From positions 1 to 43,745 of the forward strand of contig JAAYJD010000020.1 in NCBI GenBank assembly GCA_012523135.1: a stretch of 43,745 bases of DNA, in the 5' to 3' direction. The notes beneath the pieces were generated by a model that worked only from the letters and a program-made list of their open reading frames with translations, was not told the DNA's origin and did not search any database. The translations under genes were made by a program, and so were the position numbers. Below, piece after piece: positions 1 to 7,962 of the stretch (position 1 is the stretch's first letter; every line of letters begins with the position of its first letter). Source of the stretch: Clostridiaceae bacterium. GTDB lineage: Bacteria > Bacillota > Clostridia > Saccharofermentanales > UBA5734.

Positions 1-19
1 AAGTCGAGGCAAGATGGTT

Positions 20-29
20 GTATTATAGT
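20..29 (+). promoter_or_regulatory. possible -10 region for hflX
   Basis: An AT-rich stretch with overlapping TATTAT (21-26) and TATAGT (24-29) lies about 60 nt before hflX. Any -35 element would fall at or before the window edge, so this is only a weak promoter guess. Confidence 0.3.
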
Positions 30-87
30 AAGAACGCACGTAAAATGCAAATGGACCCCTGGACAATATCAAGGAGGCGATAAACGA

Positions 88-1464
88 ATGGCAAGCCGTC
101 AAGCTGAGCAAAGGCCGCAAGATACAAAACCGCTCCAAGAGCGGGTCATTGTGGTTGGCCTGATCGTGGGGACGACCACGGAAGAACTGGACGAAGCTGA
201 CCGTTCCCTTGACGAACTCGGCGAGCTTGCCTTGGCTGCCGACGGTCAAGTGGTCGGTCGTATCAGCCAGCGCCGCCCGAAACCGGACCCAGCAACCGTG
301 CTCGGCAAAGGTAAGATCGATGAACTTGCTGCCGCCTGTGCAGCCTTGTCGGCGGACACCGTTATTTTCGATGACGAACTGACCGGCGCACAGATTCGCA
401 ACATCAGCCAGATCACGGACTGCAAGGTCATCGACCGGACGCTCCTGATCCTGGACATCTTCGCCCGGCGCGCGCGCAGTCACGAAGGCAAGCTCCAGGT
501 TGAAATGGCCCAGCTGCAGTATCGCCTGAGCCGCCTGACTGGTTTGGGCCGGTCGTTATCCCGCCTTGGCGGCGGAATCGGCACGCGCGGTCCAGGTGAA
601 ACGAAACTAGAAAGTGACCGCCGCCACATCAACCGGCGTATTGCCACCTTGCGTAAAGCCTTGGCAGATGTTGCCATTCGACGCGACCGTCTGCGCAAGC
701 ATCGCCATGATAACGAGATGATGAGCGTCGCCGTTGTCGGCTACACCAATGCCGGCAAATCGACCTTGATCAACACACTGTGTGCCGGTGACCTGTTTAC
801 TGCCGACCAGGTATTCGCCACGCTGGATCCCAGCGTGCGCCGCCTGGTTCTGCCTGGCGGCAATGCCGTTTTACTGGTCGATACCGTTGGCCTGATCCGC
901 CGTCTGCCGCACCATCTGGTCGACGCTTTTCACGCAACGCTCGAGGAAGTGGCAGATGCCGATCTTATCCTTGAGGTTATCGATGCTGCAGCACCGGATG
1001 CAGCTGCGAAAATGGCTGTTGTCGAGCAGCTTCTTGATCAGCTGGGCGCCTCGTCTCAGCCCCGCTACTTTGTTTTTAACAAAATGGACCTGATTTTGGG
1101 CGAACCCGTTGAAGCAGACCTGGATACGGTCGACCATGATCCGTCCGGTTTGATCCGTGAACAGGCTATGGCCATTGCAGCCAGCCAGGGACGCCAGGTA
1201 TTTCCGGTTTCAGCCCTGTCCGGCTCCGGCCTTGACGCGCTGCGGCAAGCCCTGGCAGACTTTGCCTCCGCTCACATGCTCGCTGTCGATCTGCTGCTGC
1301 CCTATAGCGAAGCGGCATTGCTCGACCTGGTCCGGCAAAATGGCCGTATCGATGCAATCACATATCTTCCCGAGGGTATTCAGGCTTCGGTACATGTCCG
1401 CTACAGCCAGTATGCTCAGCTGCAGCCGTATCTGACGCTTGCAGAAAATTCTGAAGAGCGGTAG
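88..1464 (+). CDS. hflX: GTPase HflX
   Basis: Ribosome-associated GTPase of the Obg-HflX superfamily; family members bind the 50S subunit and split or rescue stalled ribosomes, notably under heat stress. The 458-residue product has the HflX N-terminal domain with VLGKGKIDEL (71-80), the glycine-rich linker GGGIGTRGPGETKLE (161-175), and a G domain: G1 GYTNAGKS (218-225), G3 DTVGLI (265-270) and G4 FNKMD (about 331-335). An AAGGAGG site (71-77) is well placed before the ATG. It is upstream of the FabT-like regulator on the same strand, but a promoter and operator overlap its stop codon, so it probably forms its own unit. Length and motifs are normal for the family. Confidence 0.97.
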   Translation: MASRQAEQRPQDTKPLQERVIVVGLIVGTTTEELDEADRSLDELGELALAADGQVVGRISQRRPKPDPATVLGKGKIDELAAACAALSADTVIFDDELTGAQIRNISQITDCKVIDRTLLILDIFARRARSHEGKLQVEMAQLQYRLSRLTGLGRSLSRLGGGIGTRGPGETKLESDRRHINRRIATLRKALADVAIRRDRLRKHRHDNEMMSVAVVGYTNAGKSTLINTLCAGDLFTADQVFATLDPSVRRLVLPGGNAVLLVDTVGLIRRLPHHLVDAFHATLEEVADADLILEVIDAAAPDAAAKMAVVEQLLDQLGASSQPRYFVFNKMDLILGEPVEADLDTVDHDPSGLIREQAMAIAASQGRQVFPVSALSGSGLDALRQALADFASAHMLAVDLLLPYSEAALLDLVRQNGRIDAITYLPEGIQASVHVRYSQYAQLQPYLTLAENSEER

Positions 1465-1467
1465 ACT
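1439..1467 (+). promoter_or_regulatory. promoter of the FabT-like regulator operon
   Basis: TTGCAG (1439-1444), a 17-nt spacer and TAGACT (1462-1467) give a moderate sigma-A promoter (4 of 6 matches in each box) across the 3' end of hflX. The palindrome at 1469-1481 follows the -10 box directly and would cover the transcription start, a normal position for repression. Confidence 0.45.
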
Positions 1468-1468
1468 A

Positions 1469-1481
1469 TTTGATATTCAAA
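1469..1481 (+). promoter_or_regulatory. FabT-box-like operator
   Basis: TTTGA-TAT-TCAAA is a perfect 5-3-5 palindrome just after the hflX stop and before the FabT-like gene. Streptococcal FabT is known to bind TTTGA(N3)TCAAA-type dyads upstream of fabT itself. The site therefore fits autoregulation of this operon, by inference from family and position. Confidence 0.6.
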
Positions 1482-1524
1482 CCTTCTCCGAATCCGATAG
1501 GAGGTGACAGCCGCCAGGCAGCCG

Positions 1525-2055
1525 ATGAACGATTATGAAAAACGTGTAAACCAGCTGATGCTCGAGATCTTCGACCATATTCTTGTCACGGAGGAAAAAG
1601 CATTAAGCCGGGGAAACTTCAGCGACTTGTCTGTAGCAGAAATGCACACGCTGGAAGGCATTGGACTTTATGACAGCAAGACCATGAGCGAGACGGCTGC
1701 TGCCTTGGAGATCACAACCGGAACCCTGACCGTAGCCGTTGACCGGCTGGTTCGCAAGGGCTATGTCGAGCGGCGGCGCGATCCGCGTGACCGGCGTGTT
1801 GTCCGGGTTCGCCTGACGAAAAAAGGCAAGCTGGCTTACCGCATGCATGCCAAGTTCCATACCCTGCTGGTCGACCGCCTGACAAATCCGCTGGACAAAG
1901 ATCAGCAGCAAATCCTGCTTGCCACGCTCGAGCGGATCGCCCGCTTTGTCAATGAGCAGTACAAGCATTACACCGATCCGGCCGAAACGGCAACCGAGGT
2001 AAAAAGCAAAAACAATCAGGTCCGGGCCATAACAGGAGGACAGGAAAATGCCTGA
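1525..2055 (+). CDS. MarR-family regulator, FabT-like
   Basis: A winged-helix DNA-binding protein of about 176 residues. The opening (MNDYEKRVNQLMLEIFDHIL), FSDLSVAEMHTLEGIG, the recognition-helix region TTGTLTVAVDRLVRKGYVER and the wing RRDPRDRRVVRVRLTKKGK resemble streptococcal FabT, the repressor of fatty-acid synthesis genes that uses acyl-ACP as corepressor. The gene overlaps the ACP gene by 8 nt, which suits an acyl-ACP-sensing regulator. ATG 1525 is preferred because homologues begin near this motif. An upstream in-frame GTG at 1504 lies inside the AGGAGGTGA site, leaving an unusually long spacing of about 20 nt to the ATG. No fatty-acid synthase genes are in view, so its regulon may be lipid uptake or recycling instead. 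MarR family is certain; the FabT assignment is likely. Confidence 0.85.
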   Translation: MNDYEKRVNQLMLEIFDHILVTEEKALSRGNFSDLSVAEMHTLEGIGLYDSKTMSETAAALEITTGTLTVAVDRLVRKGYVERRRDPRDRRVVRVRLTKKGKLAYRMHAKFHTLLVDRLTNPLDKDQQQILLATLERIARFVNEQYKHYTDPAETATEVKSKNNQVRAITGGQENA

Positions 2056-2308
2056 TAAGGCGGGAAATACAATCGCCCAGATCGTTAGCCGGGCCTTGGC
2101 CGCGGTTACCGGACAGTCTGAAGACCAGTTCAGCGAACACACCGATCTGATCCAGGACTTGAACATGGATTCGTTGGCCCTCTACGAACTGGTCATTGAA
2201 CTGGAAGAACATTACCACGTGCAGATAACAGATGAGGATATCGACCGAATCAAAACCCTGGGCGATATTATCAGCTATATCGAGCGCAAGATTGGATCGG
2301 GGAGTTAA
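2048..2308 (+). CDS. acyl carrier protein
   Basis: An 86-residue phosphopantetheine carrier. Ser42 in LNMDSLALYEL is the expected attachment site for 4'-phosphopantetheine. The four-helix ACP pattern and acidic character (VIELEEHYHVQITDEDIDRI) are intact. AGGAGGA (2034-2040) gives good spacing to the ATG, and the start overlaps the end of the regulator. The acyl ligase begins 5 nt after the stop. This placement suggests a dedicated carrier that receives acyl groups from the adjacent AMP-forming ligases, rather than the housekeeping ACP normally found beside fab genes (inference). The partner enzymes cannot be proved from sequence alone. Confidence 0.93.
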   Translation: MPDKAGNTIAQIVSRALAAVTGQSEDQFSEHTDLIQDLNMDSLALYELVIELEEHYHVQITDEDIDRIKTLGDIISYIERKIGSGS

Positions 2309-2313
2309 AACCG

Positions 2314-4221
2314 ATGCAAATGATTCATGGAAAACAGTATTTCCCTGTTCGTTCGTTTACCACACTGCGGGAGATGCTGGACCAGTCTGTACGCCTGTAT
2401 GGCGACCAGACTGCGTTTCGTTTTCGCGATAAACCGGCCGATCCGCCACAGACACGGACCTACACGGACTTCCGCATGGAAGTCGACGCGCTGGGAACAG
2501 CTCTGTACGCGCTGGGTCTGTCAGGCAGCCGGATCGCGGTTGTCGGTGAGAACAGCTATGCCTGGAGCCTGGCATTCACGACCATTGTCTGCGGTGCGGG
2601 CATCGCAGTCCCGCTTGACCGGTTGTTGCCGCCCGAAGAACTGACCGGCCTGATCCGGCGCGGTGGGGTAGAAGTCATCTTTTACGATCCCCAGTTCCAG
2701 GAGACCTTGCAGCAAAACCTGTCGGAAACGGCTTCGCTTCGCGTGTTTGTCTGCATGCGCCCGGGCAAACTGCCCGGCGGAGGTGATACGGACTGGACAA
2801 CGCCTGATGAGAGCCTGGTTCACGGAACCCAGACCATTTGGATGCGCCTGGACGCCTTGCTGGCCTGGGGCCAGAACCGGCTTGAAAGCGGCGACACCAG
2901 CTACCGCCAGGCGGTCATTCAACCCGATGCCCTGATGTCGTTGCTGTTCACCTCAGGAACGACCAGTACCGCCAAAGCAGTCATGCTGAGCCATACCAAT
3001 GTCTGTGCTGATATCTTCGGCATCGCCGGCATGGTCAAGCTGGAACCGGGCACGCGGATGCTATCTGTCCTGCCGCTTCACCACACCTTTGAGAACACGT
3101 GCGGCTTGTTCATGGCGCTCTATATCGGAGCGGAGATCCATGTGGCCGACGGGCTGCGCTATATTCAAAAAAACATGCAGGAGTATGGGATCGACATGGT
3201 CATCGGCGTGCCGCTCCTGTTTGCCAATTTCTACGCCAAGGTCCAGCAAAGCCTGGCCAAGTCCGGTAAAGACAAGCTGGTACGCAAGCTGATTCCCTTG
3301 ACCCAGGGACTTCGCCGTGTGGGCATTGACTTGCGCCGCCGGGTCTACCGCCAGATCCTTGATGCCTTTGGCGGCCGTTTGCATTTGGGCATTTGCGGCG
3401 CGGCACCGATCGATCCGGAAATCATCCGCTTTTTCGACGCGGTCGGTTTCCATATCCTGCAAGGCTATGGCCTGACCGAAACCGCACCGGTTGTCTGTGG
3501 CTGCAACTCGAAAATATTCGTGCCGGGCACCGTCGGGCAGCCGGTTGCCGGGGTTGACGTGGCCATCGATGCTGAGCAGCCCGGCGATGACGGCGAGATC
3601 CTGGTGCGCGGCCCGATCGTGATGCAGGGCTATTACGAAGAGCCGGAGCTGACGGCCGAGGTGATCGACGCGGACGGCTGGTTCCATACCGGCGATCTGG
3701 GCCGGCTCGATCCGAAGACGAAATGCATCAGCATCACCGGCCGGGTCAAGTCGATGATCGTGCTTAAAAACGGCAAGAAGGTTTTCCCCGAAGAGCTGGA
3801 GTACCTGATCGGGCAGGCCGGTTGGATAAAAGAGTCCCTGGTCTGGGGTGAGACGGGCCAGGACGGCGACGTCATCGTCACCGCCAAGCTGGTTGTCGAC
3901 CGGGAGCGGCTCAAGGAGACCATTGGCCAGGAAACCGACGACAGCAGCATCGGCGCCCACCTGGAAAAGCTGATCCGCGACATCAACGCCAGACTGCCCG
4001 CGTTCAAGGGCATTCGCCAGTACGTGTTCAGCTTCCAGGAAATGGTCAAGACCACGACCCAGAAAATTCGCAGGCCGATTGAGATCGGTAAAATCAGCGA
4101 CCTGATGGCCCGACAGAAACTGAGATGGCAGGAACTGACCGGGAAGAACATCGACCCGATCACGGAGAAACCGGACACAGCTTCCAATCAGGCGACGACA
4201 GAAAGCAAATCGACAGATTAG
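2314..4221 (+). CDS. AMP-forming acyl-CoA/acyl-ACP synthetase (first copy)
   Basis: A 635-residue ANL-superfamily adenylating enzyme that activates a carboxylate, probably a fatty acid, with ATP and transfers it to a thiol carrier. Visible core motifs are FTSGTTSTAKAVMLSH (212-227), GYGLTETAP (384-392), GWFHTGDLG (455-463) and the C-terminal catalytic lysine K584 in TTTQKIRRP. The phosphate loop departs from the usual TSGTTGxPKGVxLSH: Gly-x-Pro-Lys-Gly is replaced by Ser-Thr-Ala-Lys-Ala. The protein is clearly paralogous to the product of 6117-7961, sharing LPLHHTFENT / LPMHHTFENT and LRYIQKNMQE / LRYFMKNMQE. Its place 5 nt after the ACP gene suggests acyl-ACP ligase activity, but an acyl-CoA product is equally possible. 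Confidence 0.88.
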   Translation: MQMIHGKQYFPVRSFTTLREMLDQSVRLYGDQTAFRFRDKPADPPQTRTYTDFRMEVDALGTALYALGLSGSRIAVVGENSYAWSLAFTTIVCGAGIAVPLDRLLPPEELTGLIRRGGVEVIFYDPQFQETLQQNLSETASLRVFVCMRPGKLPGGGDTDWTTPDESLVHGTQTIWMRLDALLAWGQNRLESGDTSYRQAVIQPDALMSLLFTSGTTSTAKAVMLSHTNVCADIFGIAGMVKLEPGTRMLSVLPLHHTFENTCGLFMALYIGAEIHVADGLRYIQKNMQEYGIDMVIGVPLLFANFYAKVQQSLAKSGKDKLVRKLIPLTQGLRRVGIDLRRRVYRQILDAFGGRLHLGICGAAPIDPEIIRFFDAVGFHILQGYGLTETAPVVCGCNSKIFVPGTVGQPVAGVDVAIDAEQPGDDGEILVRGPIVMQGYYEEPELTAEVIDADGWFHTGDLGRLDPKTKCISITGRVKSMIVLKNGKKVFPEELEYLIGQAGWIKESLVWGETGQDGDVIVTAKLVVDRERLKETIGQETDDSSIGAHLEKLIRDINARLPAFKGIRQYVFSFQEMVKTTTQKIRRPIEIGKISDLMARQKLRWQELTGKNIDPITEKPDTASNQATTESKSTD

Positions 4222-4230
4222 GGGAGGCAG

Positions 4231-5178
4231 ATGGCTTTGGCTGAAGTCGGGCAACCGGATGTCTTTTGTTTTATCATCAACCCGCGGGCAGGCCGTCGGG
4301 ACGGGTCCCACCTGACGGGTCGGATCGAAACGGTCTTCGCGCAAGCGCCAGGTCAGCCGAGCTGCCGGATCTTGCTGACCGAAAGACCCGGACATGCGAC
4401 CGAACTTGCAGCCGAGCTGGCTGCGACCTACGGAAACCGCGCGGTGATCTTTGCCTGCGGCGGCGACGGCACAGCCCGCGAAGTGGCCGCCGGCGTGGCT
4501 GGAACCGAGGCGGCCATGGGGATTGTGCCGATCGGTACCGCCAACGATCTGGCCCGCACGGCACTGAGTACGCGCGAGGTGGACAAGCTGCTGCCCATGC
4601 TGCCTTTCCCCAAGATACGCCCGATCGACGCGGTCAAAATCGACAACGAGACCTGCATCAACATCACCTCGCTCGGCTTCGACACCAAGGTGCAGATCAA
4701 AGCGGCTCAATTGAACCGGCGGCTGCGCTTCCTGGGCAGCTCTGTCTATCCGCTGGCGATCCTCCAGTCCTTGTTCGGGCGCCGTTCCTACCGCATGCGC
4801 TACACAATCGAGACCGTGCAGCCGGACGGTTCGCACCAGGAGGTCAGCGGTACATCGTCGTTCATCCTGGCCGCCATCTGCAACGGGCGCTTTTACGGCG
4901 GCGGCTACAACCCGGCACCGCAAGCCTTGCTCGACGATGGCAAACTGACGTTCTGCCTGGTCGATGACCTGCCGCTCAGACGAATCATTCAACTGCTGCC
5001 CAAATACAAACAGGGCACCCATCTGGGGGATCCGGCGATTCATCAATGGCAGGTTGTATCGGGTGAGCTCGAAGCAGCCGGCACACCGCTGCTGGGCAAC
5101 TACGACGGCGACGCGTTCAGCTGCGACCGTTTGAGCTTTCAGATCATGCCGGGCGCGGTCCGGTTTGCGTTCTATTGA
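4231..5178 (+). CDS. diacylglycerol kinase family lipid kinase (YegS/DgkB type)
   Basis: A 315-residue soluble lipid kinase of the DAGK catalytic family, which phosphorylates diacylglycerol or a related lipid to return it to the phosphatidate pool. The hallmarks are FIINPRAG (14-21), CGGDGTAREV (76-85) and the nucleotide-loop segment PIGTANDLART (100-110). A GGGGAGG site precedes the ATG, and the gene lies 9 nt after the acyl ligase as the last gene of the regulator-ACP-ligase operon. It overlaps the convergent PlsC-type acyltransferase by 7 nt. With that acyltransferase it could make and recycle phosphatidate. The substrate cannot be told apart from other lipids, or sphingoid-like bases, by sequence. 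Confidence 0.9.
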   Translation: MALAEVGQPDVFCFIINPRAGRRDGSHLTGRIETVFAQAPGQPSCRILLTERPGHATELAAELAATYGNRAVIFACGGDGTAREVAAGVAGTEAAMGIVPIGTANDLARTALSTREVDKLLPMLPFPKIRPIDAVKIDNETCINITSLGFDTKVQIKAAQLNRRLRFLGSSVYPLAILQSLFGRRSYRMRYTIETVQPDGSHQEVSGTSSFILAAICNGRFYGGGYNPAPQALLDDGKLTFCLVDDLPLRRIIQLLPKYKQGTHLGDPAIHQWQVVSGELEAAGTPLLGNYDGDAFSCDRLSFQIMPGAVRFAFY

Positions 5179-5954
5179 TTTTTGGCTGATGTCAGTTCAG
5201 GCCGTGGAATCCGCTTTTTTGCATATTGCGCATGCATCCAGTCGCTGAGCGCCTGGGTCATCTGCTTGGGGTTCTTGTAATCCGCCGGATCGAGCGGCTT
5301 GCCGAAGGTTAAGATCACTTCACGCTTTCGCCCGTGGGCAGCGTCGAAGGGCTGGGGTGCTTTCATATGGCGGTTAAACACCTCGTAACCGCCGTCAATA
5401 AAGACCGGCAGCAGCGGCACCTGGCTCTTCAGGGCAATGTAGGCCGCCCCGTCCTTGAATTCTCCCAGCTGCCCGTCGACAGAACGCGTGCCTTCCGGGT
5501 GCACCAGCAGAATGTTGCCTTCTTCCACCTTTTTCCTGGCAATAATCAACCCGCGGACCGGGTTGCCGAAACGGTCGATCGTGATCGCGCGGCCAACCCG
5601 GACGATCAGCTTGCCGAGCAGACCATGGCGGTCCTCCAGATCCTTGGCCGCGATGCAGCTCATCAGGCGAAAATGGTTCCTGGGCAGATACGACCCGATC
5701 CACATCCCGTCGACATACGTTTCGTGGTTGGCTGCGATGACATAAGGGGTCTGTTTCGGGATGTTGTCGAGGCCGTCGGCATGCAGGTAAATGCCCAGGT
5801 GCGTATAGGCCATCCCGAATAGGTAGGCCATGTTGCCGACCAGCCCGCGCCGCAGCGGGTAACGGGCATAATGGTGATCGATCGCCGTTCGTTTATGTCC
5901 GCCAGGCCTGCAGGCCCGCGCGTCTTCCTGATGCTGTCGGGATGTCTGATTCAA
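5172..5954 (-). CDS. 1-acyl-sn-glycerol-3-phosphate acyltransferase family (PlsC-like)
   Basis: A membrane-associated acyltransferase of 260 residues that transfers an acyl chain to lysophosphatidate or a similar acceptor. It shows the HX4D catalytic motif NHETYVD (His77, Asp82), the LVHPEGTRS block (150-158) and a hydrophobic segment NMAYLFGMAYTHLGIYL near residues 41-57. The start chosen is TTG at 5954: AGGAGG lies 10 nt upstream and no ATG has a comparable site. The longer open frame reaching 6188 runs back through the divergent promoter region and looks non-coding. The gene converges on the lipid kinase with a 7-nt overlap and diverges from the second acyl ligase, placing it inside the lipid module. 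Confidence 0.87.
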   Translation of the reverse strand: MNQTSRQHQEDARACRPGGHKRTAIDHHYARYPLRRGLVGNMAYLFGMAYTHLGIYLHADGLDNIPKQTPYVIAANHETYVDGMWIGSYLPRNHFRLMSCIAAKDLEDRHGLLGKLIVRVGRAITIDRFGNPVRGLIIARKKVEEGNILLVHPEGTRSVDGQLGEFKDGAAYIALKSQVPLLPVFIDGGYEVFNRHMKAPQPFDAAHGRKREVILTFGKPLDPADYKNPKQMTQALSDWMHAQYAKKRIPRPELTSAKNQ

Positions 5955-6008
5955 CCGGATATAACCTCCTGGATCCAATGGCCCCCCATCAGGGACCGGA
6001 CGCTTATG

Positions 6009-6037
6009 TTGAAGAATAACACATATTTTGCTAAAAT
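6009..6037 (+). promoter_or_regulatory. promoter of second acyl ligase
   Basis: TTGAAG (6009-6014), exactly 17 nt, then TAAAAT (6032-6037). This would drive the second acyl ligase, with addBA possibly downstream in the same transcript. The leader would be about 70 nt. Confidence 0.6.
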
Positions 6038-6038
6038 A
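6024..6038. promoter_or_regulatory. AT-rich palindrome over the -10 box
   Basis: TATTTT-GCT-AAAATA is a perfect 6-3-6 inverted repeat that covers the -10 box of the second acyl ligase promoter, in the divergent plsC/ligase spacer. It may be an operator. Its core size equals the FabT-like box at 1469-1481, but the arm sequence differs. Confidence 0.4.
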
Positions 6039-6116
6039 CGATAGACTGACGGGTCCAAGCTTGCCTGACATCTGGTTTCTATTTACGCTTTTTGTCTTTC
6101 CGACGGGGGTAACAGC

Positions 6117-7961
6117 ATGCAGACAACAACGGGGCAGCGACATCATGCCGCACGTTCCTTTTCCACCTTGATCGAAATGCTCCGCCAAAGCGCCGATCTC
6201 TATGGCGATGCTCCTGCTTTCCTGTTTCGCAATCGACCGGGCGACCCTGTGCAGACCCGGAGCTACCGGACGTTTTTATCGGATGCCGAAGCAGTCGGCA
6301 CCGCGCTTTCAGGTCTGCCGCTGCAGCAGCGCCGTATGGCCATTCTGGGCGACAACGGTTATGGCTGGGCACTGGCCTTTCATGCCGTGATCAATGGCGC
6401 CGGGGTTGTCGTTCCCCTGGACAAGCAGCTGCCTGACCTGGAGGTGCAGCGCCTGATCGAGCGGGGCCGGGTCGATGTCCTCTTTTTCGGCCGCCAGCAG
6501 CGCAGCGTCGCCCGGACCGTGCTCGACTGCTGCCCCCGGATCGCCTATGCGATTTGCCTTCATGAGGCAGACGGCTCGGCACCCGGTGATGTAGCCGTCG
6601 CAGACGGAGGTGCTGCCGCCGATGGGCCGCCTTGCACCCAACTCACCTTGAATGACCTGATCCGGCAGGGACAAAAGCGCCTGGCACAGGGCGACCGCGC
6701 CTTTGTCGGGGCCGCCATCGATCCCCATGCCCTGGCATCGCTGCTGTATACATCCGGGACGACGGCCCAGCCTAAGGGGGTCATGCTCAGTCAGGAAAAC
6801 CTGTGCAGCAACATTCAGAGCATCAGCGGCATCCTGCCGATCAGGCCGGGAGAGAAACTGCTCTCGATTCTGCCGATGCACCACACTTTTGAAAATACCG
6901 CCGGGCTGAATTACCTGCTCTATTGCGGCGGCTGCATCTGCTTCAACGACGGCCTGCGCTATTTCATGAAGAACATGCAAGAATGGCAGATCGAGGTCAT
7001 GATCGCCGTGCCCTTGCTGTTTGAAAACGTCTACCGCAAAATGCAGGAGAACCTGGCCGCATCGGGCAAGGATTTGCTGGTGCGGGTGCTGCGACCGCCT
7101 GCGCGTGTCCTGCGCTACGGCGGCATCGACCTGCGCCGCCGTTTGTTTGGACGTATCCTGGCCGCCATGGGCGGGCATTTGCGTCTGGTCGTGGTCGGCG
7201 CCGCGGCCATCGATCCGGAAATCACCCAGACTTTCAATGACTTTGGCATCGATTTTTTCATGGGTTACGGCCTGACGGAAGCCTCGCCGGTCATTGCCTG
7301 CTGCCACCGGAACAACCATGTGATCGGCAGCGTGGGGCCGCCGCTGCCCGAAATTGACGTAGCGATCGATACCGATAGCGACCAGCCGGGCGCCATTGGC
7401 GAGATCCTGACCCGCAGCCGCAGCGTGATGCTCGGCTATGAAGACAGCCCCGAGGAGACGGCCGCGATCCTGACGCCGGACGGTTGGCTGCGGACCGGGG
7501 ATATGGGCTACCTGGACAAAACCGGATCGCTGCACATCACCGGGCGCATCAAATCGATGATTGTCCTGGCCAATGGCAAAAAAGCTTTTCCAGAAGAAAT
7601 AGAAGCCTTGCTCCTGCAAATCGAGGGCGTCGCGTCCGCCATGGTCTGGGGCGACGAGTCAGCCACAGACGCGGTCGATATCTGCGCCTTGCTTCAGATT
7701 GATCGAGCCCTGCTGCCTGAAGCGCTGGCCGCTCAGACGGAAGAAGCGTTAAGCGCCTGGCTGGCCGAACACGTGAAGGCCGTCAACCGTTCGATGCCCG
7801 TCTACAAGAGCATCCGTTGGTTTTTGTATACGGAAGAGGATCTGGTTCGCACGACCACGATGAAGATCAGGCGCCAGCCGCAGCTGGAACGCATCCAGCA
7901 GTGGCTGAGCCGGCAGAACCTGACCATGCGTCAGGCCTGCGGCTGCCTGATGCGGTCTTGA
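6117..7961 (+). CDS. AMP-forming acyl-CoA/acyl-ACP synthetase (second copy)
   Basis: A 614-residue adenylating enzyme paralogous to the product of 2314-4221, starting with the same N-terminal pattern (HxARSFSTLIEMLRQS versus PVRSFTTLREMLDQS). The phosphate loop is canonical here: YTSGTTAQPKGVMLS (211-225). Also present are GYGLTEASP (383-391), GWLRTGDMG (456-464) and catalytic K583 in TTTMKIRRQ. The start is supported by alignment with the paralogue; the ribosome site is a weak GGGGG tract. A relatively strong promoter lies upstream. The stop codon is 1 nt from the addB start, so the ligase is probably cotranscribed with addBA. A fatty acid substrate and CoA or ACP as acceptor are inferred. 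Confidence 0.88.
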   Translation: MQTTTGQRHHAARSFSTLIEMLRQSADLYGDAPAFLFRNRPGDPVQTRSYRTFLSDAEAVGTALSGLPLQQRRMAILGDNGYGWALAFHAVINGAGVVVPLDKQLPDLEVQRLIERGRVDVLFFGRQQRSVARTVLDCCPRIAYAICLHEADGSAPGDVAVADGGAAADGPPCTQLTLNDLIRQGQKRLAQGDRAFVGAAIDPHALASLLYTSGTTAQPKGVMLSQENLCSNIQSISGILPIRPGEKLLSILPMHHTFENTAGLNYLLYCGGCICFNDGLRYFMKNMQEWQIEVMIAVPLLFENVYRKMQENLAASGKDLLVRVLRPPARVLRYGGIDLRRRLFGRILAAMGGHLRLVVVGAAAIDPEITQTFNDFGIDFFMGYGLTEASPVIACCHRNNHVIGSVGPPLPEIDVAIDTDSDQPGAIGEILTRSRSVMLGYEDSPEETAAILTPDGWLRTGDMGYLDKTGSLHITGRIKSMIVLANGKKAFPEEIEALLLQIEGVASAMVWGDESATDAVDICALLQIDRALLPEALAAQTEEALSAWLAEHVKAVNRSMPVYKSIRWFLYTEEDLVRTTTMKIRRQPQLERIQQWLSRQNLTMRQACGCLMRS

Positions 7962-7962
7962 C

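Noticed and set aside
3061-5046. A 661-codon open frame on the minus strand opposite the acyl ligase and lipid kinase
   Set aside because: It is a shadow frame caused by high GC. The plus-strand genes there have complete catalytic motifs, and the minus frame has no recognisable domain or ribosome site.
5955-6188. N-terminal extension of the PlsC-like protein
   Set aside because: The extension crosses the divergent promoter region, has no ribosome site and no family similarity; TTG 5954 has AGGAGG upstream.
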